A stretch of DNA of 48,120 nt from a virus. This document shows positions 16,443 to 25,372 of this stretch, piece by piece. The notes under the pieces are model-generated. The model was not told the origin of the DNA and ran no database searches. It saw nothing but the letters and a program-made list of their open reading frames with translations. Location: IMG/VR virus record IMGVR_UViG_3300028802_000024, positions 1 to 48,120 of that record. One strand, written 5' to 3'. The translations under genes and the position numbers were made by a program. Positions within the stretch are counted from its first letter, which is position 1, and the number at the start of each line of letters is the position of its first letter.

Positions 16443-17471
16443 GTGGCGCGACCGAACGTCAGGAAGGGGCAGCACGCCGGCGTCGGCGGCGGCCAGCGGG
16501 CGACACGCCCGGGCGGCGTGCACTTGCCCTACCGCTTCCCGGGTCTTGGGCTGCCCCCCCCGGGCAGCTTCGACCCCGGCCTCGAAGCGCAGATTCGCGC
16601 CTCCCAGCGCGGTCTGATCGACCTGATCGAACAGACTCACCGCGAATCCAAACGCACTGGTCAGGACGTTCGCCAGGGGCAGCGCAAACTCGGCCGGGAA
16701 GAGCGTCGCAGCGTCAGCGATATCGGCCGCGAACGTGGCTTCGCCACCGAAGACGCGGCCTACGCGCAGGGCCAGCTCCACACCAGCTTCGCCCGCGACA
16801 TAGAAAGCCTCGCGATCGCCCGCCAGCGTGGCGAGGAGGACTACCAGCGCACGCTCGTCGATATGCAGCACCGCTACGCGACTACCGCGGCTGTGCAGGG
16901 TGAGCGCAGCCTTCAGCAGGGCACGGCGGAGGGCGGCACCACCTCGGCCACAGACGCCGTGAGAACGGCCAATCAGGCGTTCGACCGAGGGAACGTCGAC
17001 ACCGGCCACGCCCGCTCCCTCTTCGACCTCGCGCGAAGCGAAGATCAGGCGCGCCGGGACTACGGCACCCAGAGGGGCCACATCCAGACCGAGCTCGAAC
17101 GCCAACTCGGCCAGTACGACACCGCTGGCACACGTCTGGGCCAGGACACTCTCACGGCTCGCCACCAGCTCTCCCTTGCCGCCCTACGCGCCGCTCAGGA
17201 CCGTGCCACGAAACTCTCCCACGCCAAGCGCGAGCAGACCTTCTACCAAACCGATGTCACCGGCCAGGCGTATTTCCAGGCCCACCAGAACAACCCGAAC
17301 ATCCTCTTCCCGACCCCAGCCGCCGCCGGTGGGACATCCGGCGCACACCCGAGCGCCGGAGGCACCTTCGCGCCTCACGTCGGCCACCCCGTCTACCACA
17401 TCGGGGTCGGCACCGGCCGGGCCGTCAGCTATCCCCGAAGAACAGCGCGTCGGGCCTACACCCGATACTAG
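16443..17471 (+). CDS. Internal virion protein (helical, Gln/Arg-rich)
   Basis: The 342-residue protein is dominated by long polar helices rich in Gln, Arg, Ala and Thr (RQGQRKLGREERRSVSDIGRE, RSEDQARRDYGTQRG). The ends are Pro/Gly-rich and flexible. Two more helical proteins follow, giving a block like the internal core or ejection proteins of short-tailed phages. Function is inferred from position and composition only. The GTG starts right after the preceding TAG. Confidence 0.6.
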   Translation: MARPNVRKGQHAGVGGGQRATRPGGVHLPYRFPGLGLPPPGSFDPGLEAQIRASQRGLIDLIEQTHRESKRTGQDVRQGQRKLGREERRSVSDIGRERGFATEDAAYAQGQLHTSFARDIESLAIARQRGEEDYQRTLVDMQHRYATTAAVQGERSLQQGTAEGGTTSATDAVRTANQAFDRGNVDTGHARSLFDLARSEDQARRDYGTQRGHIQTELERQLGQYDTAGTRLGQDTLTARHQLSLAALRAAQDRATKLSHAKREQTFYQTDVTGQAYFQAHQNNPNILFPTPAAAGGTSGAHPSAGGTFAPHVGHPVYHIGVGTGRAVSYPRRTARRAYTRY

Positions 17472-17480
17472 GAGGAACCG

Positions 17481-18344
17481 ATGGGACGAATCCAGCAGAT
17501 CGCACACTCCCAGGCGCAGGCCGAATACGGCCCCCAGAAGAGGGCCGTTCGACGTGAAACGGGCAGCGCGGTCCGCTCGATCAGATCGATGACGCCGGCG
17601 CTCGAGGCCGCTCTTGGTCTCGCCGAGAAGGGCATCCGCCACGCCGGCCTTTCGCCGGTCGACCGCGCCCTTGCCCTCTCCGAGCTTGCCAACCGCAACG
17701 TCGACGTCGCTGCGGGTCAGGCGTTGCAGATCGGCCAAGTGCGCCAGGATGCCCACTCGCAGCTCGTCGACCTCGCCACCAGCGAGGGCCAGGCCCAACG
17801 CGGCTACCTCGGCGCCCTGCAGCAGGAAGCCCTTAAACGGCAGCAGGGCATCGCCGACGCGCGGCGTTCAAACCTCGAACAGTTTCACCTCGGCATCAAA
17901 GAGGCGGAGGTTCTGCACCACTTGGGGATCACGAGCTCCGGTGCCAGCGCCAACGGCCTGACGCCGACCCAGCAGCGTGCCCACGACCAGTCCAAGCACA
18001 ACGCCTCCTTCTTCGCCCGCCAGTACATCTCGGCAGCGCGGCACGGCCTCACCGACGAAAAGACGGGTAAGGAGGTGTTGCCGCCGGGGCCGCACAACTG
18101 GAACGACCAGCAGTGGAATCTCTTCGTCGAAAAGGTCGCGAGCAAAAAGGGCGTCAACTCCATTACCGACGCTCAACACGCGGTGGGCGCGATCCGCGAA
18201 CACTTTCAGCCGACCACCGGCGGTCCGTGGGGTCTGGGCAATGGCCTTTTGCGCGCGATCGCGGGAGCAGCTAGTTCCAGCGCGTCGGCGGCGCCCGCCC
18301 CGCAATCGCAGCCGATCCCCCAATTCGGCTCCCGTCGCCGATAG
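17481..18344 (+). CDS. Internal virion protein (helical)
   Basis: The 287-residue protein has a strong AGGAGG ribosome site. Long Ala/Gln-rich helices (LALSELANRNVDVAAGQALQ, YLGALQQEALKRQQGIADARR) resemble the helical part of the preceding protein, and the two may be distant relatives. The C-terminal half has a compact region with HNWNDQQWNLFVEKVASKKGV. It is likely ejected with the DNA or forms part of the core. Confidence 0.6.
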   Translation: MGRIQQIAHSQAQAEYGPQKRAVRRETGSAVRSIRSMTPALEAALGLAEKGIRHAGLSPVDRALALSELANRNVDVAAGQALQIGQVRQDAHSQLVDLATSEGQAQRGYLGALQQEALKRQQGIADARRSNLEQFHLGIKEAEVLHHLGITSSGASANGLTPTQQRAHDQSKHNASFFARQYISAARHGLTDEKTGKEVLPPGPHNWNDQQWNLFVEKVASKKGVNSITDAQHAVGAIREHFQPTTGGPWGLGNGLLRAIAGAASSSASAAPAPQSQPIPQFGSRRR

Positions 18345-18350
18345 GCGCTC

Positions 18351-21300
18351 GTGTTCGGCGGCGGGGGGACCGGAGGCGGGGGGCGAGAAGTCGCCGGCCC
18401 CTACCGCTCGCAGTCGTCGATCCCGTCGATCCGGGCTAAAGCGACCCCCTACGAACACCGCAAGGTCAACCCGCTCGACCAGCTCGACCGTCACGTCCAA
18501 CGCGGCTTCGCGGCATTCCACGTCACCCCGTTGGGCACCGCGCTCGCCAAGGCCGCTCAGCATTCAGCCCCGGCGCCAATCGCGATCGCCGATCTGACGT
18601 CGCTCCTAAGGCCGCCACCGGAACGCTTCGAGGACCCGCTGTCGGCCTACGACAACGCGCGCTTCCACGGCATCCAACCGCCAGCATCGCTCCGTGCGGC
18701 ATACCACCGCGACTACGGACCGGGCGTGTACGGGCAGATCCTCAACGCCGCGGTCAGGCAGATAGGCTCGCACGAAAATCTCGGACAGCCCGCCGACCTG
18801 ACCAACCTCATCCTCGGGGCGGCGACTCTCGGCGGTGGCCTCTACCTCAAGGGTGCGCTTTCCGGTGCCGAGGCGGGCGCCGGCGCCCTCGGAGGGGCCG
18901 ATGCTGGCGAGACGGCGGCAAGTGGGGGAAAGCTGGCGGCGGGGCTGCGACTCGGTGGTCGAGCGCTCACCGCGCCGATCCGCCACCCGTTCATCACCGG
19001 TGGCAGTCCACTTCTTGCCCAGGCCCCGGCCGCCGCCTTCCACGGAAACCCGGGCGAACTCGGCAAGGCCCTGCAGGGGACGGGGGTGGAGGCTCAGATC
19101 CTCGGTGACGCCGGGTCAGCCGTGGCGAAGGCTGTTCCCGGTGTCGCGGGCAACGCGCTCCGGGACGCTCTCAGCCTGCCGTCTCAGGTGTTGCCCTCGA
19201 CCTACCTGACCGGCAAGGCTGCGGTCAACGCGATCGGCGGCCACCCTGAGGAACTGGCCGCGCTGCGCAAGGGGTTCCAAGACACCTCGGCTCTTGCCGC
19301 GCTGCTCTACCAGGGCGACCCGGCAGAGGCCCTGCGCCGCACCGGCGAGCACCCGCTCTACACGGCCCTCGAAGCCCTGGCCCTCAAGTCGGCGGCCGGA
19401 CAGGGCGCTGGAGCGCTTCTAAGGCGTCTCGGGGGTGCGAGGGGTCGGGAGATCGCCGGAGTCGCTCAGCGGCCTCCCCTGAGCGTCTACGGAGACGTGG
19501 GGATCAATCGCGGCCAGTACTCCGGCGATCTGCTCAGCCGTGCCCTCCAGAAAGCCTCCGACGCACGGCGCCAGGTCGGTCCTCACGGCGAGTTGCTGGC
19601 GAAGCCCGGGGAGATCAGGCGTCACCTTGCCTCGGCCCTAGATCGCGAGGTCTACGCTGGCGAGCAGGTCCGCCGTGGCAACCAGCGCCGGGTCACGCAT
19701 GAGGTCGAACAGGGGCGCCCGGCGGATGCCAGCCAAGCCGACGTCGCCTCGCTTGCGATCCAGGGCATCGCCCGCGACCCCGCACGAGCCGTCGCCGATC
19801 TCCGGACCTACCGTGAACACCTCGTCGAGGTCCAGCCTAAGCTCACGGCCTCGGAGCTAGAGACGAACCGCCAGATGATCGGCGTCCTCGACTCCGCGCT
19901 CGCCAATCCGAACCCCGAGGCGATCTTCCACGCCGCCGAGAATTTCATCCGGGTCCAGAAACCGATCAACGATGCGCTGGTCGCCAAGGGCCTGCTCAGC
20001 GACACTCAGGCGCGCAAGGCAATTGCGATCCCCTATGCGCGCACCCACATGGGCGCCGACTATGGCCTCTCGCGCAACGACACGGCGATGCTCGAGCAGA
20101 TCAAGGGCGAGATGGCGCAATCCGGGCTCTCGGCGCAGGAGCGCGGCCAGTTGCTCGGCCGCTACAGCCGCGTCTCCTCGCGCCGTCAGACGCTCGACGC
20201 GAGCGGACAGGCACTCTCGCTCGACGCGATCGAGGCGCATATGAACACCGCCGGCGTCGGGGCACGCGGCTTCGTCACGCAGCGCCTCCCGCAGGCCACC
20301 GGCCCCAGCTCCTTCTACTCGCCGCCGAACGAGCGCCCCTCCCTGCGCAGTCAGCGCCGCACCGGGGAGGCAACCACGCAAGGCACCTTCGATCCGAAAT
20401 GGGAAGCCGTGGTACAGCAGGCGGTCCACGGTCAGACCGTGCTCGACCGCGTCCACAACTTCGAGCGCATCGTCGACCGCTTCGGCCTACGTGGACCCGC
20501 CGGTCGCAGCTTCGCCAACTACTCCGAGGCCAAGCGCGCCGCCGAACATCCCGCCGACTTCAACATGCGCTTGCCCGAGATCCCGGGCGGTTGGACGCCG
20601 ATCCGCACGAGCCCGTGGCTGGCCAAGAAGGCCGAGGTCGAAGCCTCTCACGATCTCGGTGCCACCACGGCCCTCGAGGCCGATCATCCGAGCGTGATCG
20701 AAAACTTCTCCGCAGACGCGCTCAAGAACGCTTTGACGCCGGGCGACGGGCCGACCATCCTGATTCCCAAAGCGATCGCCGACCGGATGCGCCAGCACTT
20801 CCAAGAGCAGCTCCCACTCGAGAAGGCTGCGCAGGCCGTGACGGGCGCCTTCAAGGGTGCGGTCCTGCCGACCTCGCCGGGCTGGATTGCCGGCAACGTC
20901 CTCGACAACTATGTGATCCGTGCGTTCGGCACGGGCCTTGGCCCACGCGAGATGCGGACCGGGCGGAACTTCGCCGAGATGGTGAAGGGCAACCTTCCCC
21001 CGGAGCAGGCAGCGCGGGCACTGGAGTCGATCGTCCCCGGCGGCCTCTACGGCTCCTACGCTCGAATCCAGCCTTACCGTGCCCTGGAGCAGTTCGTGGG
21101 CACTCGGGTCGAGCGGTTCGCCCGCGCTGCCCACGCTGTGCTCACCACGCCGGGCGTGAGGACCGTCGCCAACCTCTACCGCAACTACCGCGACACCGTG
21201 TTCGAGCTGGACGGCAAGTTCGTCGAGACGTTCCCGCAGTACGGCCAGCTCGCCAAGAGCGCGCGCAAGGAGCTCGGCCTGACGCGACGACAGTTCCGCC

Positions 21301-22106
21301 AGGCCGTCGCCTCTCAGGAGCCGGTGCTGGCCGATCTTGCCCGCGGCTTCCGCGACCCCGAGAAGGTCGACCGCTACGCCAAGGACGTCGAGGCCGTGTT
21401 CGGTAACTGGGGCAAGTCCAGTCCGGAGGCGCGGCGCTTCCTCACGACGTGGTCCCCGTTCTGGCAGTGGGCGCGCAACTCATTCAAGTTCGCCTTCGTG
21501 ACGCTGCCCCGCGATCATCCGGTGCTGACCGGGCTGATTGCCGCTTCGGAGCAGATGACCCGAGCGGAGCGCCAGAAGCTCGGCTTCGACCTCGAAGGCA
21601 AAGAACCCCTGCCCGACTTCCTACAGACCGGCATCCCCGATCCCTTCCACACTGGGGGCGCCGTGAAGCTCTCCAACCTGACCACCTTCGGCACCTTCGC
21701 TGATTGGCCCCGCTTTCTCGCTCAGATCCCGGCTCCGCAGTTCGCCTCGCTGATCCTCGGTGGCTTTGGTCTCGATTGGAAGGGCGACAAGCTGGTCCGC
21801 AAAGACGGCAGTCCGGCGAGGGCGCCAGAAAAGATCAAGGTTGCTGTGCTAGGCACCTTGGAAGCCTATCTGCCGTTCCTCAACGTCGCCCGCCAGGTCG
21901 CCGGTCACGGGGCGGGGGGGCTCAGTCCGCTCCGCACCTACCCTCCCTCAACAGTCGGCTTCCTCCGCGAACCGAAGCAGCAGATCAACGTTCCGGTCAG
22001 CGGCGGATCGAGCAGTGGCAATCCCCTCGATCAACTCGATGGACAGCTCGAAGGCGGCGGGAACCCCCTCGACCAGCTCGACAAGCAGCTCGAAGGACTA
22101 CCGTGA
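18351..22106 (+). CDS. Large internal virion/ejection protein (1251 aa)
   Basis: This is the largest gene in the genome. The N-terminal region has Gly/Ala-rich, membrane-compatible stretches (NLILGAATLGGGLYLKGAL). A long helical middle follows. The last third contains KGAVLPTSPGWIAGNVLDNY and RRFLTTWSPFWQWARNSFKF. To my memory these resemble a large polyvalent-protein-associated domain found in very large proteins injected with phage DNA. The motif NPLDQLD occurs near residue 43 and twice at the extreme C-terminus. Delivery into the cell with DNA is the likely role; no catalytic site is recognised. The GTG start is six bases after the previous stop. Confidence 0.7.
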   Translation: MFGGGGTGGGGREVAGPYRSQSSIPSIRAKATPYEHRKVNPLDQLDRHVQRGFAAFHVTPLGTALAKAAQHSAPAPIAIADLTSLLRPPPERFEDPLSAYDNARFHGIQPPASLRAAYHRDYGPGVYGQILNAAVRQIGSHENLGQPADLTNLILGAATLGGGLYLKGALSGAEAGAGALGGADAGETAASGGKLAAGLRLGGRALTAPIRHPFITGGSPLLAQAPAAAFHGNPGELGKALQGTGVEAQILGDAGSAVAKAVPGVAGNALRDALSLPSQVLPSTYLTGKAAVNAIGGHPEELAALRKGFQDTSALAALLYQGDPAEALRRTGEHPLYTALEALALKSAAGQGAGALLRRLGGARGREIAGVAQRPPLSVYGDVGINRGQYSGDLLSRALQKASDARRQVGPHGELLAKPGEIRRHLASALDREVYAGEQVRRGNQRRVTHEVEQGRPADASQADVASLAIQGIARDPARAVADLRTYREHLVEVQPKLTASELETNRQMIGVLDSALANPNPEAIFHAAENFIRVQKPINDALVAKGLLSDTQARKAIAIPYARTHMGADYGLSRNDTAMLEQIKGEMAQSGLSAQERGQLLGRYSRVSSRRQTLDASGQALSLDAIEAHMNTAGVGARGFVTQRLPQATGPSSFYSPPNERPSLRSQRRTGEATTQGTFDPKWEAVVQQAVHGQTVLDRVHNFERIVDRFGLRGPAGRSFANYSEAKRAAEHPADFNMRLPEIPGGWTPIRTSPWLAKKAEVEASHDLGATTALEADHPSVIENFSADALKNALTPGDGPTILIPKAIADRMRQHFQEQLPLEKAAQAVTGAFKGAVLPTSPGWIAGNVLDNYVIRAFGTGLGPREMRTGRNFAEMVKGNLPPEQAARALESIVPGGLYGSYARIQPYRALEQFVGTRVERFARAAHAVLTTPGVRTVANLYRNYRDTVFELDGKFVETFPQYGQLAKSARKELGLTRRQFRQAVASQEPVLADLARGFRDPEKVDRYAKDVEAVFGNWGKSSPEARRFLTTWSPFWQWARNSFKFAFVTLPRDHPVLTGLIAASEQMTRAERQKLGFDLEGKEPLPDFLQTGIPDPFHTGGAVKLSNLTTFGTFADWPRFLAQIPAPQFASLILGGFGLDWKGDKLVRKDGSPARAPEKIKVAVLGTLEAYLPFLNVARQVAGHGAGGLSPLRTYPPSTVGFLREPKQQINVPVSGGSSSGNPLDQLDGQLEGGGNPLDQLDKQLEGLP

Positions 22107-22276
22107 TGCGCTCAGAAGCCTTCGACAGCGGCGAAGATCGACAGGATCAAGAAAAATGCTCCCAGTCGCACTTCGGGGTCACTAGCTCGATACCGCAGGG
22201 TGTTGAACATGCCCACCGGTGTATCACTAATCGTTCTCCCTGTCTAGTCTCGGGGGCTGATCTATGGGTCGCGTAA
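22106..22276 (+). CDS. Short frame in an intergenic region (doubtful)
   Basis: A 56-residue frame beginning in a TGATG overlap and ending 13 bases inside the next gene. It has no recognisable domain and three scattered Cys residues. The same DNA holds a promoter-like sequence, so this may be an untranslated leader. Confidence 0.2.
   Translation: MRSEAFDSGEDRQDQEKCSQSHFGVTSSIPQGVEHAHRCITNRSPCLVSGADLWVA
22203..22231 (+). promoter_or_regulatory. Promoter-like sequence before the lysin gene
   Basis: TTGAAC (22203-22208), 17 bases, ACTAAT (22226-22231), 33 bases before ATG 22264. It is a moderate match to a sigma-70-type promoter in one of the few gaps of the late region. It could drive the lysin and lysis genes separately from the structural genes. 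Confidence 0.4.
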
Positions 22277-24132
22277 CACACATCGGCAACCATCAACGCG
22301 TTCGGCTGGGCCTACGCGAAGACGGCGGCGCCTCGGCAAGCGTGTTCGTCACGGGCACTTCCGACGGGAAAGCTCACACCGTGACGACGCACATCACGCC
22401 GGGTCATGCCCCGGTCGTTATCCAGAACGCTTCCGGCGGCCGGCATCCCAGCATCGTCCGCACGAACCCCAGCACGGGAAGCAGCCACGCCTACTACGTG
22501 CCGTCGTCAAGCGCGTCGGGTCCAGCGGTTCCCCTCATGCCGCCACGCAGGGCACCCTTCACGCCGTCGCCGAGCCTCGTGTCGCTCGTGCCCGGGCTGT
22601 CATCGGTGCTCGGCTCTCTCGGCCACGCTGCCCCCGGCGTCCCGGCGGTGCCTACCCCATTGGTCGTGCCGCCCGCCCTCGAACGGAAGACAGTCGGCTC
22701 CCCCTCGCTCGAGGAAATCCTTGCAGCGGTCAGGGAAGGACGCTTCAGGGGCGGCAGTGCGCCCGCCTTCGCGAAATTCGACCCCGCCACGGGCCAGGCC
22801 GCGGTCACGAGCGGCGGTGGAATCGGGGTAACGCAGGCGGGCAAGATCACGACCCCGGCCGTGCGCGCCGCGCTGCAGGGCCTCTCCGGTGCCAAGCAGC
22901 AGCTTCTCCGGGGCGCCACGCCGAACCTCAGCGGCCTCTCGCCAGCGGAACGCCGGATCTTCCCCTACGCCCAACGTGCCCACCGCGCCTACCCCGACAT
23001 CCCGATCAGCGTCCTGATGGCCCAGGACAAACAGGAGAGCGGCTTCAACCCGCTGGCCGAATCGAGTGCCGGCGCCTTCGGCACCTCGCAGTTCATCCCG
23101 TCGACCGCGTCCAGCTACGGCGTCCAGCGCGGCGCCACCCCGCGAGCGATCCAATCCCAGCTCAGCGGCCAGGCGCACCTCCTACACGACCAGGGTTTCG
23201 CCACGGACCCACAGTCGGCACTCTCGGCCTACTCGGGGGGGTATGCCGCCGGCGACTACAACAACCCGATCCTGGCCGACGCCCGGGCGAGTTACTCCGC
23301 GCTCGATCGCGGCGCTCACGTTCCTCCCCCTCTTAGGGCCGATTACGGCCACGCTGCGAGGCGGGCGCGGACACTGGGTATCGCGGCCCCAACCCAGCGC
23401 CAAGCTCTCGCAGGCGGTCTCCAGGGCGCTGGAAAGGTCGCTAATCCGCCCTACGTGTATCCGTTTCCAAAGGGTGCCTGGGAAGAAGAGCGCATCGACC
23501 AGGGCCAGGATTTCGGCCCGCGTCGCGAAGGGGCGCCCATCCTTGCGATCGGCCGTGGCAAGGTGCTTAGCACCGGGGCACCGGGGTGGCCGGGCGGCGA
23601 AGGTGGCGTGCTCTACAAGCTCTTGCGCGGCCCCAAGAAGGGTCACAACGTGTTCAGCTACGAGTCGCTCAGCCCGACCGTCCAGCCGGGCGACGTCGTG
23701 CACCCCGGCGAGATCATCGGTCGCGGCATCACGGGGGGAACGGGTGTCGAGTCGGGGTGGGCGGACACTGCCGGTGTCCCCCTCAGCCACGCCGAATACA
23801 GCGAGGGCATGGAAACGCGGGCCGGTAAGGCGTTCGCCGGGTTCCTCTCGAACCTCGCAGCGGGTCGGCCGGTTGGCCCCGGGGTGGTGGTTGGCGGGGG
23901 CGGCATCGGGGGTGTGGGCGCTGTTCCGGGTGTGCCTGTGGCACAGACTGCCCAGCAAGCCGCCGCGCTGCACCAGCATCCCGCCATCGCACTCTCCCAG
24001 CTCGCCTCTCCGCTCAGTGCCGGCCCCGTGTTCCCGGAAGGGTCCGCCCCCGCAGAAGCCGGCGAAGACCCCGTGGCGCAGTTGCTCGCGGCCCTTACGC
24101 AGGGTCCGTCGGTTGGCCGACGCCGCGTGTAG
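22264..24132 (+). CDS. Virion-associated lysin: lytic transglycosylase plus LytM-like domain
   Basis: The 622-residue protein has a Pro/Ser-rich N-terminal part. A soluble lytic transglycosylase domain follows at about 230-345: the catalytic Glu258 lies in AQDKQESGFNP, with GAFGTSQFIPSTASSYG and ALSAYSGGYAAG after it. It cuts glycan strands of peptidoglycan. At about 395-520 comes a LytM/M23-like fold (RIDQGQDFGPRREGAP...AIGRGKVL), where the usual zinc-ligand His positions are replaced (IDQGQD, FSYESLS). That module may therefore bind without cutting. The C-terminus is Gly/Pro-rich. It probably acts at DNA entry. Confidence 0.85.
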   Translation: MGRVTHIGNHQRVRLGLREDGGASASVFVTGTSDGKAHTVTTHITPGHAPVVIQNASGGRHPSIVRTNPSTGSSHAYYVPSSSASGPAVPLMPPRRAPFTPSPSLVSLVPGLSSVLGSLGHAAPGVPAVPTPLVVPPALERKTVGSPSLEEILAAVREGRFRGGSAPAFAKFDPATGQAAVTSGGGIGVTQAGKITTPAVRAALQGLSGAKQQLLRGATPNLSGLSPAERRIFPYAQRAHRAYPDIPISVLMAQDKQESGFNPLAESSAGAFGTSQFIPSTASSYGVQRGATPRAIQSQLSGQAHLLHDQGFATDPQSALSAYSGGYAAGDYNNPILADARASYSALDRGAHVPPPLRADYGHAARRARTLGIAAPTQRQALAGGLQGAGKVANPPYVYPFPKGAWEEERIDQGQDFGPRREGAPILAIGRGKVLSTGAPGWPGGEGGVLYKLLRGPKKGHNVFSYESLSPTVQPGDVVHPGEIIGRGITGGTGVESGWADTAGVPLSHAEYSEGMETRAGKAFAGFLSNLAAGRPVGPGVVVGGGGIGGVGAVPGVPVAQTAQQAAALHQHPAIALSQLASPLSAGPVFPEGSAPAEAGEDPVAQLLAALTQGPSVGRRRV

Positions 24133-24146
24133 CTTTCCGGCCGTGC

Positions 24147-24365
24147 ATGGCACAGCGCTCAAGCCCAAAGGAGCCGACACCGCCGGGCCGGCTTTTTGGG
24201 GGCGTCATCGTGTTGTTGACGGTGCTCACGATCATCGGCCTCGCCATCGCAGACTTCGTCTCCCAGCACCACGTCGACGAGGTGTTGGTGGCGGCTCTCG
24301 TCGTGATCGCCTTCACTTTCGGTGGCTACGGCACGGACAAGATCTTCAACCGCTTCGACCGATGA
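24147..24365 (+). CDS. Small two-helix membrane protein (holin-like)
   Basis: The 72-residue protein has two hydrophobic spans (about 18-37, GGVIVLLTVLTIIGLAIADF, and 44-61, DEVLVAALVVIAFTFGG) and charged ends. Size and topology fit a small holin or antiholin at the head of the lysis cassette. The stop overlaps the next start (ATGA). Confidence 0.65.
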   Translation: MAQRSSPKEPTPPGRLFGGVIVLLTVLTIIGLAIADFVSQHHVDEVLVAALVVIAFTFGGYGTDKIFNRFDR

Positions 24366-24460
24366 GGATCCTCTGCCGCGCGGCCCAGCTGCACGTCTTC
24401 CTGGCTGCCGGTTATGCGGCTGGGCTATCGATCGCGCTCTACCTGGTTTTCGGGGGTTAA
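24362..24460 (+). CDS. 32-residue single-span membrane peptide
   Basis: Begins in an ATGA overlap. The sequence is one hydrophobic span (LHVFLAAGYAAGLSIALYLVF) after a basic N-terminus. It could be an accessory holin or regulatory peptide. The following gene starts with GTG two bases after its stop. Confidence 0.5.
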   Translation: MRILCRAAQLHVFLAAGYAAGLSIALYLVFGG

Positions 24461-24462
24461 CC

Positions 24463-25083
24463 GTGCGTCAAGTTCAGGCTGCAATGCGCGAAGGTACGAT
24501 GGCAACTCTCCGGGCCGTGGCTGGCCTTCCCCACCGTCACCCCTTCGCGATCGCCGGTGTGTGTCTGGGGATCCTCGTCGCGATTGTCCTCGGCGCCGGC
24601 ATCAACAACGTCCAGGAACGGATCGACGTTGTCCACACCGAAACGACGAAACTGGTCCAGGCAGCCAACGTGTGCACCCAGAAGAGCCTCTCCAGCCCCC
24701 GGCTCTCTCGCGAATGCGCTGACAGGCTGCGTACGGCCCTCCTCAACTGCCGGCGGTACCCGGGCTGTCGTCAGGCGCTCCTTGCCGTCTACGGGGCTCC
24801 TGTGAGGCCTCAGAGCCAGCCCGTCGGGGCTCAGGGGGAACAAGTGAACACCGCGGCCTCTCCAAACGAAGTCCACAAAGGGGGTGGTTCTCGGTCCCCC
24901 GGTCACTCGCATCCGGGCCAGAAACCGGGGGGCGCGAAGCCCCCTCCTCCCGCCCCCTCTTCTCCACCGGAACCCGAAACACCGGAGCAGCCAGGGCACT
25001 CGGGCAAAGGCAGGTCCGGAGAAAACGGTGTGGATGCCTGTGTCGAACTGGCCGTGAGCGCTTGCGTGAAGGTCACGCCATAG
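24463..25083 (+). CDS. Membrane-anchored, Cys- and Pro-rich lysis-cassette protein
   Basis: The 206-residue protein has an N-terminal transmembrane span (FAIAGVCLGILVAIVLGAGI, about 28-47) and then a helical region with four Cys (CTQK...ECADR...NCRRYPGCRQ). A Pro/Gly-rich spacer and a terminal pair of Cys (DACVELAVSACV) follow. The outside portion may be disulphide-linked and reach into the cell wall. It might act like a spanin or wall-tethered lysis factor, but no family is recognised. GTG is the chosen start because it follows the upstream stop directly. Confidence 0.55.
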   Translation: MRQVQAAMREGTMATLRAVAGLPHRHPFAIAGVCLGILVAIVLGAGINNVQERIDVVHTETTKLVQAANVCTQKSLSSPRLSRECADRLRTALLNCRRYPGCRQALLAVYGAPVRPQSQPVGAQGEQVNTAASPNEVHKGGGSRSPGHSHPGQKPGGAKPPPPAPSSPPEPETPEQPGHSGKGRSGENGVDACVELAVSACVKVTP

Positions 25084-25096
25084 CAGGCGGGACCCC

Positions 25097-25372
25097 GTGG
25101 ACCCGGGGATAGTTGCCCTCATCGGCATCGTCATCGGCGGGGGAGGGGTGGGCGCCTTCGCTGCTTGGCGGACGGCCGGGTCGGAGGCGCACAAAAACAA
25201 GGCCGACAGCGAATCGATCCTGGTCAAAACCGCGATGGCGCTGGTCGACCCGCTGAAAGAGCGCATCGTAGAGTTGGGAAAATTGAACGAAGAGTGCGAG
25301 CGCCGGGCGGCTGCCCTGGCGGAAACGCTCGAGCAACACGAGAAGCGCATTCGTAGAATCGAGGACGCATGA
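25097..25372 (+). CDS. Single-span membrane protein with coiled coil (holin-like)
   Basis: The 91-residue protein has an N-terminal hydrophobic span (IVALIGIVIGGGGVGAFAAW) followed by a charged coiled coil (KERIVELGKLNEECERRAAALAETLEQHEKRI). This topology is common among actinophage cassette proteins next to endolysins. The stop overlaps the PAS gene ATG. Confidence 0.6.
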   Translation: MDPGIVALIGIVIGGGGVGAFAAWRTAGSEAHKNKADSESILVKTAMALVDPLKERIVELGKLNEECERRAAALAETLEQHEKRIRRIEDA

